Origin: Myrica gale
Lineage: Eukaryota > Streptophyta > Magnoliopsida > Fagales > Myricaceae
Assembly: GCA_963930655.1 (NCBI GenBank)
Contig: OZ005604.1
Coordinates: forward strand, 5,094,001 to 5,158,000
DNA length: 64,000 nucleotides
Direction: 5' to 3'
Under the pieces are notes generated by a model. The model saw only the letters and a program-made list of their open reading frames with translations. It was not told where the DNA came from and did no database searches. This document shows, in pieces, positions 12,439 to 23,405 of the stretch; positions within the stretch are counted from its first letter, which is position 1; the number at the start of each line of letters is the position of its first letter. Both the position numbers and the translations under genes were made by a program.

Positions 12439-13199
12439 TATCTAAACAAAATAAAAAAAAGTGAAGATAATCAATCAATTGGATCACAACTCAAAAATTC
12501 AAATTCCAATATAATTAATTCAATTGACATTGCAATCAAATTAATTAAAAATGATACTACTAAAAAATCCTCAATTTCACAATTTGTCAAATTCCCTAAT
12601 TCAAATCTAAATTACAATCTAATTACATTGTATTTAATTGATATTACAATCAAATTAATTAAAAATGATACTACTAAAAAAAATCTCAAATTTCACAAAA
12701 TGTCAAAATCACTAATTCAAATCAAAATTACAATTTAATTACATTGCATTCAATTGATATTACAATCAAATTATTCAAAAATGAAAACAATTTCACATAC
12801 CAATTCAAATAAACAGTTTCGAAAATCACATATATCCAAATTCCAAACCAATTCAAACTCATCCTCCAACAATTTCGCAAACCACAAATATCTAAATCAA
12901 TTCAATCTCATCCTCCAATACAAAATATCCAAACCAATTCAATCACATCCTCCAACAATTTCACAAACCACAAATATCCAAACCAATTCAATCTCATCCT
13001 ACAACTGTCTAACAATTTCACGAATCACAAAATTCCAAACCCTAAAACATTTTTAGCATACTAAATAAAATGAAATTTTCTACTAAATTGTAGAGATAGA
13101 ATCTTGGATAGAGAGACATAATAGGGGTCGGAGGTCCAACAATTTTCAAGTGTAAAATCTCGAGTATCCTACAAAAATTGAAATCTTAAAAAATCAAAA

Positions 13200-13600
13200 T
13201 AATGAGATTGAGAGAGAGTCGAGAGTCGAGAGAGAGAGAGAGAGGTAGAAACCGAGAGAGGGAGAGAAAATTCTGCAGTGGTGCGGGCGTGTGGCAGTGG
13301 GCAAGAAAGAGAGGCAGAGACGAGAGACCGAGAGAGAGAGAGAGAGAGACGGCTGAACGCTGACGGCTGGTGCGGCAGCCGACACTGGGCGGTCAGCGGT
13401 GGACAATGGGGCAGTGGGCACAGTGGTATCGCGGTGCGGTCAACGACAGTGGGCCAGTGGAAAGAGATGCACGTGCGGGCTGCGACAATGGGTGAGAAAG
13501 AGAGGTAGAGAGAGAGAGGGTCGAGAAGAGAGGAAGAGATAGAGAGAGGTCGAGAAGAGAGGAAGAGATAGAGAGAGAGAGAGAGAGGCCGAGAGAAGGC
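13200..13600. repeat. GA/AG microsatellite clusters
   Basis: Several runs of GAGAGA with interspersed CGAGAG lie at 13203-13270, 13318-13350 and 13500-13588, at the transposase-proximal end of the decayed hAT. Confidence 0.85.
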
Positions 13601-13626
13601 CCTTTTTCCATTTGGTTTTTTTCAAG

Positions 13627-13660
13627 GCAGAGGGTGAAACGACGTTGTTTCACCCTCTGC
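13627..13660. repeat. 34-bp near-perfect palindrome in the decayed hAT
   Basis: Arms GCAGAGGGTGAAAC and GTTTCACCCTCTGC flank a GACGTT centre, with one mismatched pair. The position relative to the transposase start is like that of the palindrome in the unrelated CCGG-rich hAT copies. Confidence 0.88.
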
Positions 13661-13817
13661 ATATTAAAAAATAAAGGGCCTGGACCTAGCGGGCTGCAAA
13701 CACATGAGTTGACCTGGACCTATAGGGATCGGGCCCCCACAGGCCCAGGCCAAAAAAATTTACGTCTACTTTTTTTCCTGGGTGGCGACCGCCCCTACGT
13801 CCGCCACTACTTTTGAA

Positions 13818-16063
13818 CTTAAGTTTAAATGCATCTACAGTCATTGTGGTATGAAAATATTACAAATATGTCCTTATAATAACAAAAGTTGTTTTTAGAT
13901 TACTGTGGTAATGTTCCCGTAAAAAATATATTCTGTCAATCTGCGTTTCGAAAACTAACTAGAGTTGATGACGTGATAAGTGTAAGTCACTATTTACAAG
14001 TTCTTTAAAAAATTACAATACAAATTAGGCGTTCAGGGGTAGAGAGAAGATGTTGATCTAGTGAGCTAGGGGTTCGGGGCTAGACAGTACTCGTCGATGG
14101 GAAGGAAATTTTGGAGGAGTTAAGGGTATAAAAATTCGGTAGAATGAATATGTTGAAGGTCATGTGCATACGATGCGATTGCAAAAGTGAGCCTAAAATG
14201 ACTGATTTAATATGATTAGTGATTACGTGGCTTCTGCTAGCCAGTCATCAACTCCTGTTTATTTTTGAAATGGAGATGGATGTAAAAATATTTTTTTTAC
14301 TAAAACATTGCATCATAGACTTAAAAATAACTTTTATTAGTATATATTTACAACATTACAAAGGTGGATATGTTCGTTTTCACACTTTTTTCAGGATTCT
14401 AAGTATATTCACAAATCTACTACCGAACGTATTCAGAATTCAAACACAAAAACCAATACATTTTACACAAACTCCAACAATTTTTTAATTTTTTATTTAA
14501 CATAAATTTTCTCTCTCTATATTTTTTCACATAACTCCAATAATTTTTTATTAAACAATTACATCAAATCATTTCTCTCTCCACTTTACACAAACAACTA
14601 TAAAACACTATTCAACATAAAAATTCACAACTTCTTTAAAATCCTACCGTTTTTCTCCAAACGAACATAATATATACGGTAGGTAAATTTAAGCCTAAAA
14701 CATATAACTGAAATCTTTCAACCGTTCCTCGACAAGCTCCAGGCGTTGTCATAATTAAAGAAGAAAACAAAGGTCCACTAACCTTCTAGTCTGATGCACT
14801 GTTTAAATTGTGTCAGTAAGTGTAAGAGTGCCATCAATTCATGTAAGATTTGCATATACTCCTCTGCTGATGCGTTGAGGGTGGAGGCCGCAGAAACATG
14901 TGAAGAGTAAATACGTGCAGGCTCACCTGTCTTCTATCTGTCTCATATCGGTGAAGGTGATAGGACCACGGCCATCAATGCTTTGCCAGTGTGGATTCAT
15001 TAATAATCTCAGTGGTCATTCAATAGAGCCGTCTGTAGCTTTGTCTTCTTTCTTGTCTCCCTCTTTCCAATCAATTATACTACACTTTTTTTTCTCTCAA
15101 CAATTATTACACCTACACTGTTGAAGCTAAGTTGTTTTTGTTCTTTTTTTTAACTGTCTTGAGTACAAAAAGAGGTGATGATGGAAATGTCTGGACAACT
15201 TGAAAATGTTTTGAGATATAAAAAACCATTGGGTTAAATTTCGCAGTCTTTAGGGCAGGTTCCAACTTGAAAATTGCGTGGACCAGAGTTTGGGGCAACA
15301 CTAAGGACACGTATGTTTAGAAAAAATACTCAAGATATTTTGAATCCTCACAATTCTTCAACCAAATATTATTTTTAACACCATATAAAAATAACTTATA
15401 CCAATAAAAGTAACATCACATAAAAATTCTAAAAACACAAAAAAAATCTACCGAAAACTCCTTAATCGAACCTCCCCTAAGAATCGAACTGGGTTAAGAA
15501 GCATGCTAAAAGTTTGTCTTCCAGTACATGAACTTTTCCGATGGGATTTGTATAGGTGCAGACATGGATTAAAACTAAGACAGTCAAACAGAGTAGATGT
15601 GCTGCTTTTAATGCGCAATTCAAGGGAGACCCTTGTTTTAATTTACCGCCCTACGTGTTTATTTTCCTTTCTCTAAAGATTTCTAATTTTCTATAGGCAA
15701 TCTTGCCTTGTGCTTTGTGGCCCACGTGTCTCTCTCTCTCATGTTGGATGGGACACCGAAGCACGAACGTTTCCTTTTTGCAATAATAAAAGTGGCGATC
15801 GGTTCCACATATATAAATACATACCAAGCAGCCTTCACTTTAGAGACCACAATCAGACTAGACATGATTCAGCCTGTTACAGTACAGGAGAGAATGAACA
15901 ATTCCCTCCACCTCCATTGTGGCCCGCTTCTTAATGAAAGCTAAAATATATCTGTTAAAAGCAAAAAGATTAGCCAATTCAAACATACAAACGGCTGTCA
16001 GGAATCATCGCCAAATCATTTGCCAAACAACAATGCACGCCAAAAGTGCAGCTTGAACATGTC
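13818..16063. other. Intergenic region downstream of the ROP gene
   Basis: No confident gene. It is AT-rich, with fragments of diffuse repeats (14490-14660). At 15720-15850 there is a promoter-like arrangement on the plus strand: CACGTG within CCCACGTGTC at about 15722, and ATATATAAATACATA at about 15811. It is followed only by a very short ORF starting at 15864, so I do not call a gene. Confidence 0.5.
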
Positions 16064-17930
16064 TTAAGCATCACACCCACCACAGACAATACTCCTGCAG
16101 TTAAGATTCATATTTACACATAATTAGAGAAAAAAAAAACCACGAGCCGCGACATACAATAGAAAAGGATCATTATGTAATATGTATGATTTAAGGAAGA
16201 CTTACGCAAGGGCGCAGCCATAACTTCGGTGTCTTTTCTTCCTTGCTATCTCCTTCCTCCTAGGAGGTTGAATAACAACCTTAATTGCAGTGTCAAATAC
16301 AGCCTTGACATTCTGAACAATTCGATGGAACTCATAGTTTAGGATGAGTATGAATGAAACTAATTATTCTAGAAGGGAATCAGAAAGCACTGGAAATGGA
16401 TGTACAAATCTACCAGTTGCGTCTTAGAGCTACACTCTATATAAGCTGCTGCACCAATTTGTTTCCTCAGTTCCTCTCCCTGTTTAATTACATGCTGATT
16501 GAGCTAATAATCTTGCGCCAGATAATCAAATACCTCCATTTGTAAAATACATCAGAAAATAAAGAATATGATTACCTGAGCATATGTTATGACATTAGAT
16601 CCCATGTGATCAGCTAAATACCTACTATCCTCTCGAAGATCTAAAGACATTGAAGAAACTTTTAAAAAAAACAACTCAGGTAATATTATCCCCCACAACT
16701 CAGGTCAATTGCTATAGTATTTGCACTGAATGAAAATTTGTGTAGTAGCTCCCTACCTAACTTTGTTCCCACAAGAACAATTGGAACGTTGGGGGCAAAT
16801 CGACGAAGTTCTGGCATCCACTGAGAGAAAACACCAAATGGCTAACTTCAGTTACAGGTGTATCAAAGCTACGGCACATTAAGAAACAGAGGCACCATAA
16901 TACTCAGTGATAAGAACCCAATATGACTAAATTCTTTTTTTTCCTAAGTCCAATATGACTAAATTCAAAGACCATGAAAGGGGAAAACAAACATCTCTTT
17001 ATGTTTTAATTTAACTCACAACTGACCCAGCTTTTCTCAATAATGATCCAAAAGTATCGAACTAAAGGGAAAAGCGAAAAAGTAAAACAGGATAAAGTGA
17101 GAAGGGGATACCCATTAAAGTTATAGTACCTTCTTAAGAACATTTTCATAGCTTGCTCGACTGATTAACGAGAAAGCTAAGACGAATATATCGGCACCTC
17201 TGTAACTTAGTGGCCTTAACCTGCTATAATCTTCCTGACCTTTGAACCAGAGGGAAAAGGGTACAATGAATAAGTCAGCAACCAAAATCCAGTTATCCAA
17301 CTCTAAGGCGAGAAATGGACCGCAAGATCATGCTGGATCCTCCTATGCAAAACAAAGTTCAAAATCCTAAAAAGGAAGGAAAATAGGGAACCACAGAATA
17401 AGAGTCTATGGGGAAACCTAATACCTGCAGTATCCCATAGTCCCAAGTTGACAATGCTCCCATCCACCGCCACATTAGAGCTGAAATTGTCAAACACTGT
17501 GGGTGTATAATCCTGTAAAACAGAACAGTGAAACTGAGAGAGCTCGGGAGAGAGATTTCATGTCCACTCCAATAAAATGCATAATCAATGTCAAACTAGA
17601 ATGTTGGGTGGACGAATACTTGTGCCCAGCTTACTTATTAATACATGTACCCAACATAAAGAGAACTAGGGAACCTCATTATGCTTTGCGATTAGCGAAC
17701 TAATTTGCTATATATGTCGTGGATGGTTTAGGAGAGAAAGACTCAGAAGCAGAAAATTAATGCAATGTCAATAAATGGAACAAAAAGAAGAAAAATGAGG
17801 GTTTTTGTGAGATGGATCATCAAAGACTTACCGTAGGGAACTTGTTACTGGTGTAACAAATGAGCATACAGGTCTTCCCAACAGCTCCATCTCCAACTGT
17901 GACACATTTAATGAATTTCGAAGCACTCAT
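16064..17930 (-). CDS. ROP: Type II ROP/RAC small GTPase
   Basis: Eight exons with GT-AG introns: 17832-17930, 17425-17512, 17130-17239, 16757-16820, 16576-16640, 16414-16479, 16206-16312 and 16064-16094. They join to 630 bp (209 aa). Visible motifs: G1 GDGAVGKT (13-20), switch [12 protein letters not shown]3 DTAGQ, G4 TKLD, G5 ECSSKTQ. A basic stretch ([12 protein letters not shown]) is followed by GCALASIVCG, the GC-CG box that defines type II ROPs, whose cysteines are S-acylated for plasma-membrane anchoring. The tiny eighth exon is also characteristic of type II genes. ROPs switch between GDP and GTP to control polarity, ABA responses, actin and NADPH oxidase. Oddities are Thr in place of the usual Ile in switch I (DYIPT) and Leu in place of the usual Gln after KTQ. 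Confidence 0.96.
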
Positions 17931-18339
17931 CTTCCTCCCAAACCCACAACTTGTACAGTAGATCTTAAGCTTCAGCACCAGTTTATATTATAGAATCTTT
18001 TAAAGTTCAAAGTGAAAACAAGAAGGTCCAAAGAAAAAGCTCAACAAAACAGAGTTACAGAGGAAGAAGGAAGAGAACAGTGTCTGGATACGTGAGAGGG
18101 GCCGAAAAGGAAAACGATTGGGAGAGAGAGAGAGAGAGAGAGTTGTTTGTAGTCAAAAAAGGGTCTCGCTTACTTTTTCATCCCTCTCAATAGATTTCGA
18201 ATCCACGAAAGATCTTTTGAAATGCAGAAAATATGGGCCCCTCTCTCAAACGGGCACCTAGAGCTACCTTGAGTTCCTTGCAGTCTCTGCCCTTCTTATT
18301 GCCGAGGTCACTTATGCCAGACATCTCAAACGGGGGGCA
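17931..18339 (-). promoter_or_regulatory. 5' leader and proximal promoter of the ROP gene
   Basis: A (GA)n run at about 18121-18142 reads as a CT-rich leader tract on the transcribed strand, common in plant 5' UTRs. No clear TATA box was identified. The non-autonomous LTR element begins about 415 bp upstream of the ATG, so it may limit or modify the upstream promoter. Confidence 0.5.
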
Positions 18340-18344
18340 CCAGT

Positions 18345-18666
18345 TGTAACAACTAAAAGGATGCTGAGCTGGCATAATGTAACATATGAATTTAAAAGTA
18401 TCTAGAAGAAGGAAATGACGTGAGGGCCGAGTTAGTTATTTAGCTTGGCTGAAAATTTAGTTGTTAGGAGTTAGTTAGTGGGCTGTAAACTAATGGTTGT
18501 TAGGATAGGCTATATAAATCAATAGTAGTTTGGTAACAGGCATGGAACAATTCATTGGAAGTTTTCTACAGATTTTTCTCTCTTAATTTCTTAGGAGACT
18601 AGCCATCTCGAATTTGGCCATTGTATTTTCTTTACAAATTCCTGGAATACAAACGAGTTTGTTACA
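18345..18666 (+). repeat. 5' LTR of the small non-autonomous element
   Basis: 322 bp, similar along its length to the 330-bp right LTR, with scattered substitutions. It contains GGCTATATAAATC (TATA-like) at about 18508. Confidence 0.93.
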
Positions 18667-18692
18667 AGTGGTATCAGAAGAACGATCTTGCC

Positions 18693-19268
18693 ATGGATTT
18701 GCTCGCACAGTGCTACAAGATAGCCGACTTATTAAAAGATCTACAAAGAGGCAACCAAAGGATGGAGGAAAATTTCAGCATTTGTTTGGAATTACTTGAA
18801 GCAGAGGTTGAAGATCTAAAAACAGAAGAAGACAAACAAGAAAAAGGCCGAGAAATAGAGGAGATTGGAGCAGTACTGGATGAAGAAACTAATTCAAATC
18901 AGAAGCAAATTAAGAGCTCATTCTTCGATGAAACTAAGGAAGTAGATTTTGTCCAAACAGTACAGGAAAAAGAAAAAGCTCGTGCTACTTGGATTAAGCA
19001 TTTGAAGGCTCCGCTGGAGGCCGTCGATCCAAAAATTGCAGACATCGAGCTCGAGAAAGCTCGGCAGTGGAAGGGGCAAGATGTTGGTTCTGTCATGACC
19101 AACAAACACAGCGAAGGATTTCTTGGAGCTAGATACTATGGAGAAAACGAGTACATTTACATGGTCGAGTCCTTGCTTCAAAAGCGTGCACTGGAATTTT
19201 CTCATTTGGATCCTGCAAAGTGGGGAAAAAGTTCGGAAGAAATGGATTCTTCCCTGCTTTCGGTTTGA
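18693..19268 (+). CDS. Unrecognised ORF inside the small LTR element
   Basis: An ATG 12 bp after the primer-binding site opens a 191-aa frame. Residues 1-65 are helical and charged ([17 protein letters not shown] then Glu/Lys-rich), compatible with a coiled coil. The middle and C-terminal parts ([45 protein letters not shown]) look like a folded soluble protein. There is no zinc knuckle or gag motif. I do not recognise the family. Either a diverged gag-like protein or captured host coding sequence would fit the 5' position. A separate frame, 19301-19807, begins with a Lys/Glu-rich tract and continues to NLEDKVV near the polypurine tract. Confidence 0.5.
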   Translation: MDLLAQCYKIADLLKDLQRGNQRMEENFSICLELLEAEVEDLKTEEDKQEKGREIEEIGAVLDEETNSNQKQIKSSFFDETKEVDFVQTVQEKEKARATWIKHLKAPLEAVDPKIADIELEKARQWKGQDVGSVMTNKHSEGFLGARYYGENEYIYMVESLLQKRALEFSHLDPAKWGKSSEEMDSSLLSV

Positions 19269-19819
19269 CAGCAATTGATTGAATCGGATGTAAGGATGAA
19301 TTGGAAGAAGAGGAAGTGGAAGGGGGAAAAATAAAAAGGAGGAAGAAGAAAGAGAAGAAAAAAAAAGAAGAAGAAAAAGACGTTAAGAGTGGATTTACGC
19401 TAAGGGTGGTGTTGTCAACCTTGCTTTCAATTGTGGAGCAATTTGTCAACAATATTTTTTGGATTCTTGTGGAGAAGATTTTTGAACCAAGCCCCAGTGG
19501 AGTTATAAGCGGTGGAACATTCGGTCAAGTGTGGGTAAATTGCAACTTTTTTTTCCAGAACACCAATCACCAAGTGTTTGTTGTATGTCCTATGAGAGTC
19601 CTGCACTTACTTAAACAAGCTGATTTTTCCAGAGAACATTTTAATTGCCTGGAGGACCATAGCCTTGAAAAAGGAGGAGCTTCTTTAGGTTTCATCACTA
19701 AGGAGGAGAGGCAATCATCTGATACAGAAGCCCGGAGGCTTGTGGTGATTCTGGAGCTTTGCAATTGTTTGTTGATTAATTTCAACCTTGAGGACAAGGT
19801 TGTTTGAAGGGGAATGGAA

Positions 19820-20149
19820 TGTAACAATCCAGAGTGTAAAAGGATGCTGAGCTGACATAATGTAACAGATGAATCTAAGAGCATCTAGAAGAAGGAAATG
19901 ACGTGAAGGCTGAGTTAGTTGTTTAGCTGGGCTGAAAACTTAGTTGTTAGGAGTTAGTTAGTGGGTTGTAAACTAATGGTTGTTAGGATAGGCTATATAA
20001 ATCAATAGTAGTTTGGTAATAGGCATGGAACAACTCATTGGAAGTTTTCTACAGATTTCTCTCTCTTAATTTCTTAGGAGACTAGCCATCTCGAATTTGG
20101 TCATTGTATTTTCTTTACAAATTTCTGGAATACAAACGGATTTGTTACA
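19820..20149 (+). repeat. 3' LTR of the small non-autonomous element
   Basis: 330 bp, beginning TGTAACAATCC and ending TTGTTACA. It directly follows the purine tract and is followed by the ccagt duplication. Confidence 0.93.
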
Positions 20150-20154
20150 CCAGT

Positions 20155-23100
20155 AGGGTAAGCCCCAATTCTAGGACAAACTTGATTTGCAATTCCTAGG
20201 TGGTTAATTTGTCCGTAGAAAAAAAAGGTGGTTAATTTGTCAACATTTTGAAAATTTGGAGCAACCGAGCAAACATGCATAATTTTCTTGTTTGTTGCTG
20301 GAAAGGAAGAAATTTTCTTGGTTATAGCTTGTGCTTATCTACACTTTTTAACCCCTAACAGCAGCATGTAAGATCCCCAAGGTTGGAGTCGTGTGAAGCA
20401 CCGAAAACATATACAAACAAATGAACAATAACTGTAAACCGAGATTAATTCAAGTTAGGAAACGTCAAAGTTCTCTTCAATTAGGATTCCTGCAATATAG
20501 AAAATGTTGAAAATTAACCTTTTGATTAATTAGGTTTTTAGAGAAAAAAAAACTGACAACACCCATCAAACTTTAACTGATTATTTTCTCTTTTACAAAG
20601 AATAAAACATTTTTTAAAAATTATTTATGCACTATTCAATATATTTAAAGTTCTCATACCCCAAACACAAATTCAAGATTTAATCACAAAGGGAAGAACT
20701 AGTTGATTTCTTTTTATTCTTTAGAGGCTGTTCGGTAGTGTAGAATTTTGAGAATTTTTTGTGTCTTGAGAATTTTTAAGTGATGTTAACTTTATTGACA
20801 TGCGTGCAGTAGTTATTTTTAAATGATGTTAAAAACATGTTCGGTTTGTGTATTCTCAAAATTCAAAAAATCCTGAGAATACACAATTGCCAAAGAAGCC
20901 CTTAAACTCGTTGCGGTAGCTTTGACAATTGTTTTTTTGTTTAGTTTATTTTATTCTTGTGAGTGGGAGCTAGAGAGGTCGTTCTGATGAGTTCAAAATT
21001 TGAAAACCTCTGATTCTACCGTTGGTATATTAAAAATGGACGAAAGTATCCTTTCCCCATTGTCGCTATTCACACATGCATGCAGGAACTTTTTGTTTAT
21101 ATAGAAAGATCTGCTCTGCCCCACCTTAGTTTGGTTCCATTTGGCGCACGTCTCTAATTTGTGCCAGCCATTCGAACCTCTCTCAGAGTCTGCATTGTAA
21201 CGAATTAAATACGCCAAGATGTTTGGTAAAGTAATAAACTTCGCCAAAGATCAAGGCAAAATTTATGATAAGGAAGAAGGAAACAGACAAATATAATATA
21301 TATATATGTTTATAGTCTGTTTCCCCTCAAGCCAGCATATATGTTTGTAGTAACTTGTGTAAAATCCCCTTTTAGGACCATTACCATTTCTTGGAGTAGG
21401 GAAGCCAGACCGAAGGATGGGAATGCAACACCACTCCTCCATTTATATGTTTCAATATGTCAAATGCAGTTGTAAGAATCCCTGTTTGAGATTATTTTGA
21501 TAATTTAGGAACATGAGGTGACTTTTTTCCCTATACATTCTTCAAGTAAATATCATAAGTGTAAGTAGTTAGAATCTCCTCAAAGCTACCAAAACAAAAC
21601 GTGTTAGTTTGATCCTTCATTGCTCCTAGACAATTAAGTATTTAACTTTATAGGTTAAGCTCAATTAACAAGGAAATGCACTTCTTGGCATTAGCTGATC
21701 CTTGAGAAGTTTCCCAAAAGTGCTCGTGGGCTGTAAAGTTGAAGTGGGTCGTTTCAACTAAAGTAGCTTTGTATATGCACAGCAAATCGAGCAAAACCAT
21801 CTCTATAGCTTGAAAAGCATAAAACTTCCTTTATCTTTCTTAACTTTTGCTTCCCGAGGAACAATTTCGGTCCAAATCCAACCTGCAACTGTTCTGATGG
21901 AAGCTAGATAAAGCACCAATTAGATCCAAATAACCTACTATAACACAACAGTAAACAAATGGCAAAGAAGATACAGATAACATCGGGGGATAACAAGATA
22001 TGGACAAATTCGAGCCCAGGTTTTAGTCGTACGTGGTTTGGAATTATATAATACTCCCTGCAAGTCCTGAATCCTGAATTTCGGCACATCTCTTGTCCGA
22101 CTCTCCAACATAATGGTTCATTTCAGGTATGATCAGAAAAAAAACATTAGTAAATACAAATGCTGTCGGACGATGGGTCAAATACAAGTAAATGTATCTT
22201 GGAACGAACCAACCAATGGATCAATTTAGGTATAAATAAGCCTGGCACTGCATGCTCACGGTGGCACGTGGAAGAAATGGGTGCCAATTTACCACTAGAA
22301 TACAAGTAATTAGGCTTTTAGATAAAAAATGACAACACCCATCAAACATCAAACTTTTAACTGATTATTTTCTCTTTTACGAAGAACAATACATTTTTTA
22401 AAAACTATTTATGCACTCCACAATATATTTAAGGTTATGTTCGTTTACGCCAAAATTTTAAAATTTGAATTTTCTTTTTATATTTACAATTAAAATATTA
22501 AAAAAAAACACGTATTCCAATACAACACATTAACTTTTTTACCAACATCAAAAATAAGTAAATATTAACAATTTTATCAAAATCCTACAAATTTTTCTTC
22601 AAAACGAGTGCTGACAAGTGAAAAGACTGGGCACCTAAATCAACATCAATCTTTTTAATAATTTTTGCACGCATACCAATACTACAATTTTAACAAGTAA
22701 ATATTAACAATTTTATCAAAATCCTACCATTTTTCTTCCAAACCAGTGCTGACAAGTGAAAAGACTGGGCACCTAAAAGAAAAATCTGTTGGAACCAGAG
22801 ACAGAGCACATTAGCATTTTGTTCTGTAGTTTCAAATTTCAATTGAACCTGGGTTTTACGGCTGTGTTTGCTGGCCGCTGGGTTCTATTCCGGCTGCCGG
22901 ATTAGTTTTTCTTTGTCGGTAAAAATAAAATATATCAATTAAGGTGAAGCGAGTTCTTAAAATTAATTGCCCCTTTTTTAAGCAAAAATAAAATAAAATA
23001 AAATAACAATTTTGAACTAAAAGCCAGCAAATAACCATGTCACTCAATTTTTTCGGCACGAATTAAGTTCCAACTCAAACTTTGAAGAGATGTCCTCAGT

Positions 23101-23405
23101 TAATTTGTGGTTTCCCCTTCCGCCCTAAAGGAGGACAGTTTAGTGGCCAGACCATGAACTTATTAAATATAGCAAATCATCTGTTCCACCTGCTAAAATC
23201 ACTGTCAGACATGTATCAGCCAGCAAATTTTAGCAGCGTCTTTAATTCCACGACCATCACATAACTTTAAATAAGCATAGTGATCCACAGTCCACAGCCA
23301 ACAGAGTAGAGAATAAACAAATCTTTTTATTTTTTACACCCATCACATTCCTCAAACAGAGACAACCTAGTGAGGAGTAAGGGCTCAACGAGTCTGGATG
23401 AATAT
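20155..23405. other. Intergenic region with dispersed repeats
   Basis: No gene recognised. A block of about 120 bp is repeated in direct orientation at about 20530-20655 and 22310-22437 (shared TGACAACACCCATCAAAC, ACTGATTATTTTCTCTTTTA, TTTATGCACT). A second short duplication (GTGCTGACAAGTGAAAAGAC) is at about 22609 and 22747. A short AT run lies at 21293-21310. Short ORFs here have no recognisable family. Confidence 0.55.

Larger units (their letters stand above)
8892..13809 (-). mobile_element. Decayed hAT transposon (TTF/DUF4371 lineage)
   Basis: The left end (CCTTGGCGATACAGG) and the reverse strand of the right end (TAGTGGCGGACGTAGG) are diverged forms of the CAGTGGCGGA-type terminus common in plant hAT elements. 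The flanks carry an 8-bp duplication with one mismatch: ctttttaa (8884-8891) and cttttgaa (13810-13817). The interior holds a reverse-strand transposase relic, and a Mutator-type MITE is nested at 10414-11360. The end upstream of the transposase has long GA-rich microsatellites and a 34-bp near-palindrome. Length is about 4.9 kb, or about 4.0 kb without the nested MITE. Confidence 0.8.
18345..20149 (+). mobile_element. Small non-autonomous LTR retrotransposon with an unknown ORF
   Basis: LTRs at 18345-18666 and 19820-20149 start TGTAACA and end TGTTACA. They are flanked by a perfect 5-bp duplication ccagt (18340-18344 and 20150-20154). The primer-binding site TGGTATCAGAAG (18669-18680) matches the initiator-Met tRNA class, and the polypurine tract AAGGGGAATGGAA precedes the right LTR. 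The 1.15 kb interior has no protease, integrase, reverse transcriptase or RNase H. It carries an open 5' half and a second open stretch ending in NLEDKVV, a tail resembling that seen at pol ends of some plant elements. This is a TRIM/LARD-like element 0.4 kb upstream of the ROP gene. Confidence 0.93.

Noticed and set aside
13194-13662. Overlapping Ser/Leu- and Arg/Glu-rich ORFs
   Set aside because: They are translations of GA/CT microsatellite DNA on both strands.
15708-15944. Small gene with a G-box and TATA-like motif
   Set aside because: The possible ORFs are short, overlapping and have no recognisable family; kept only as an intergenic note.
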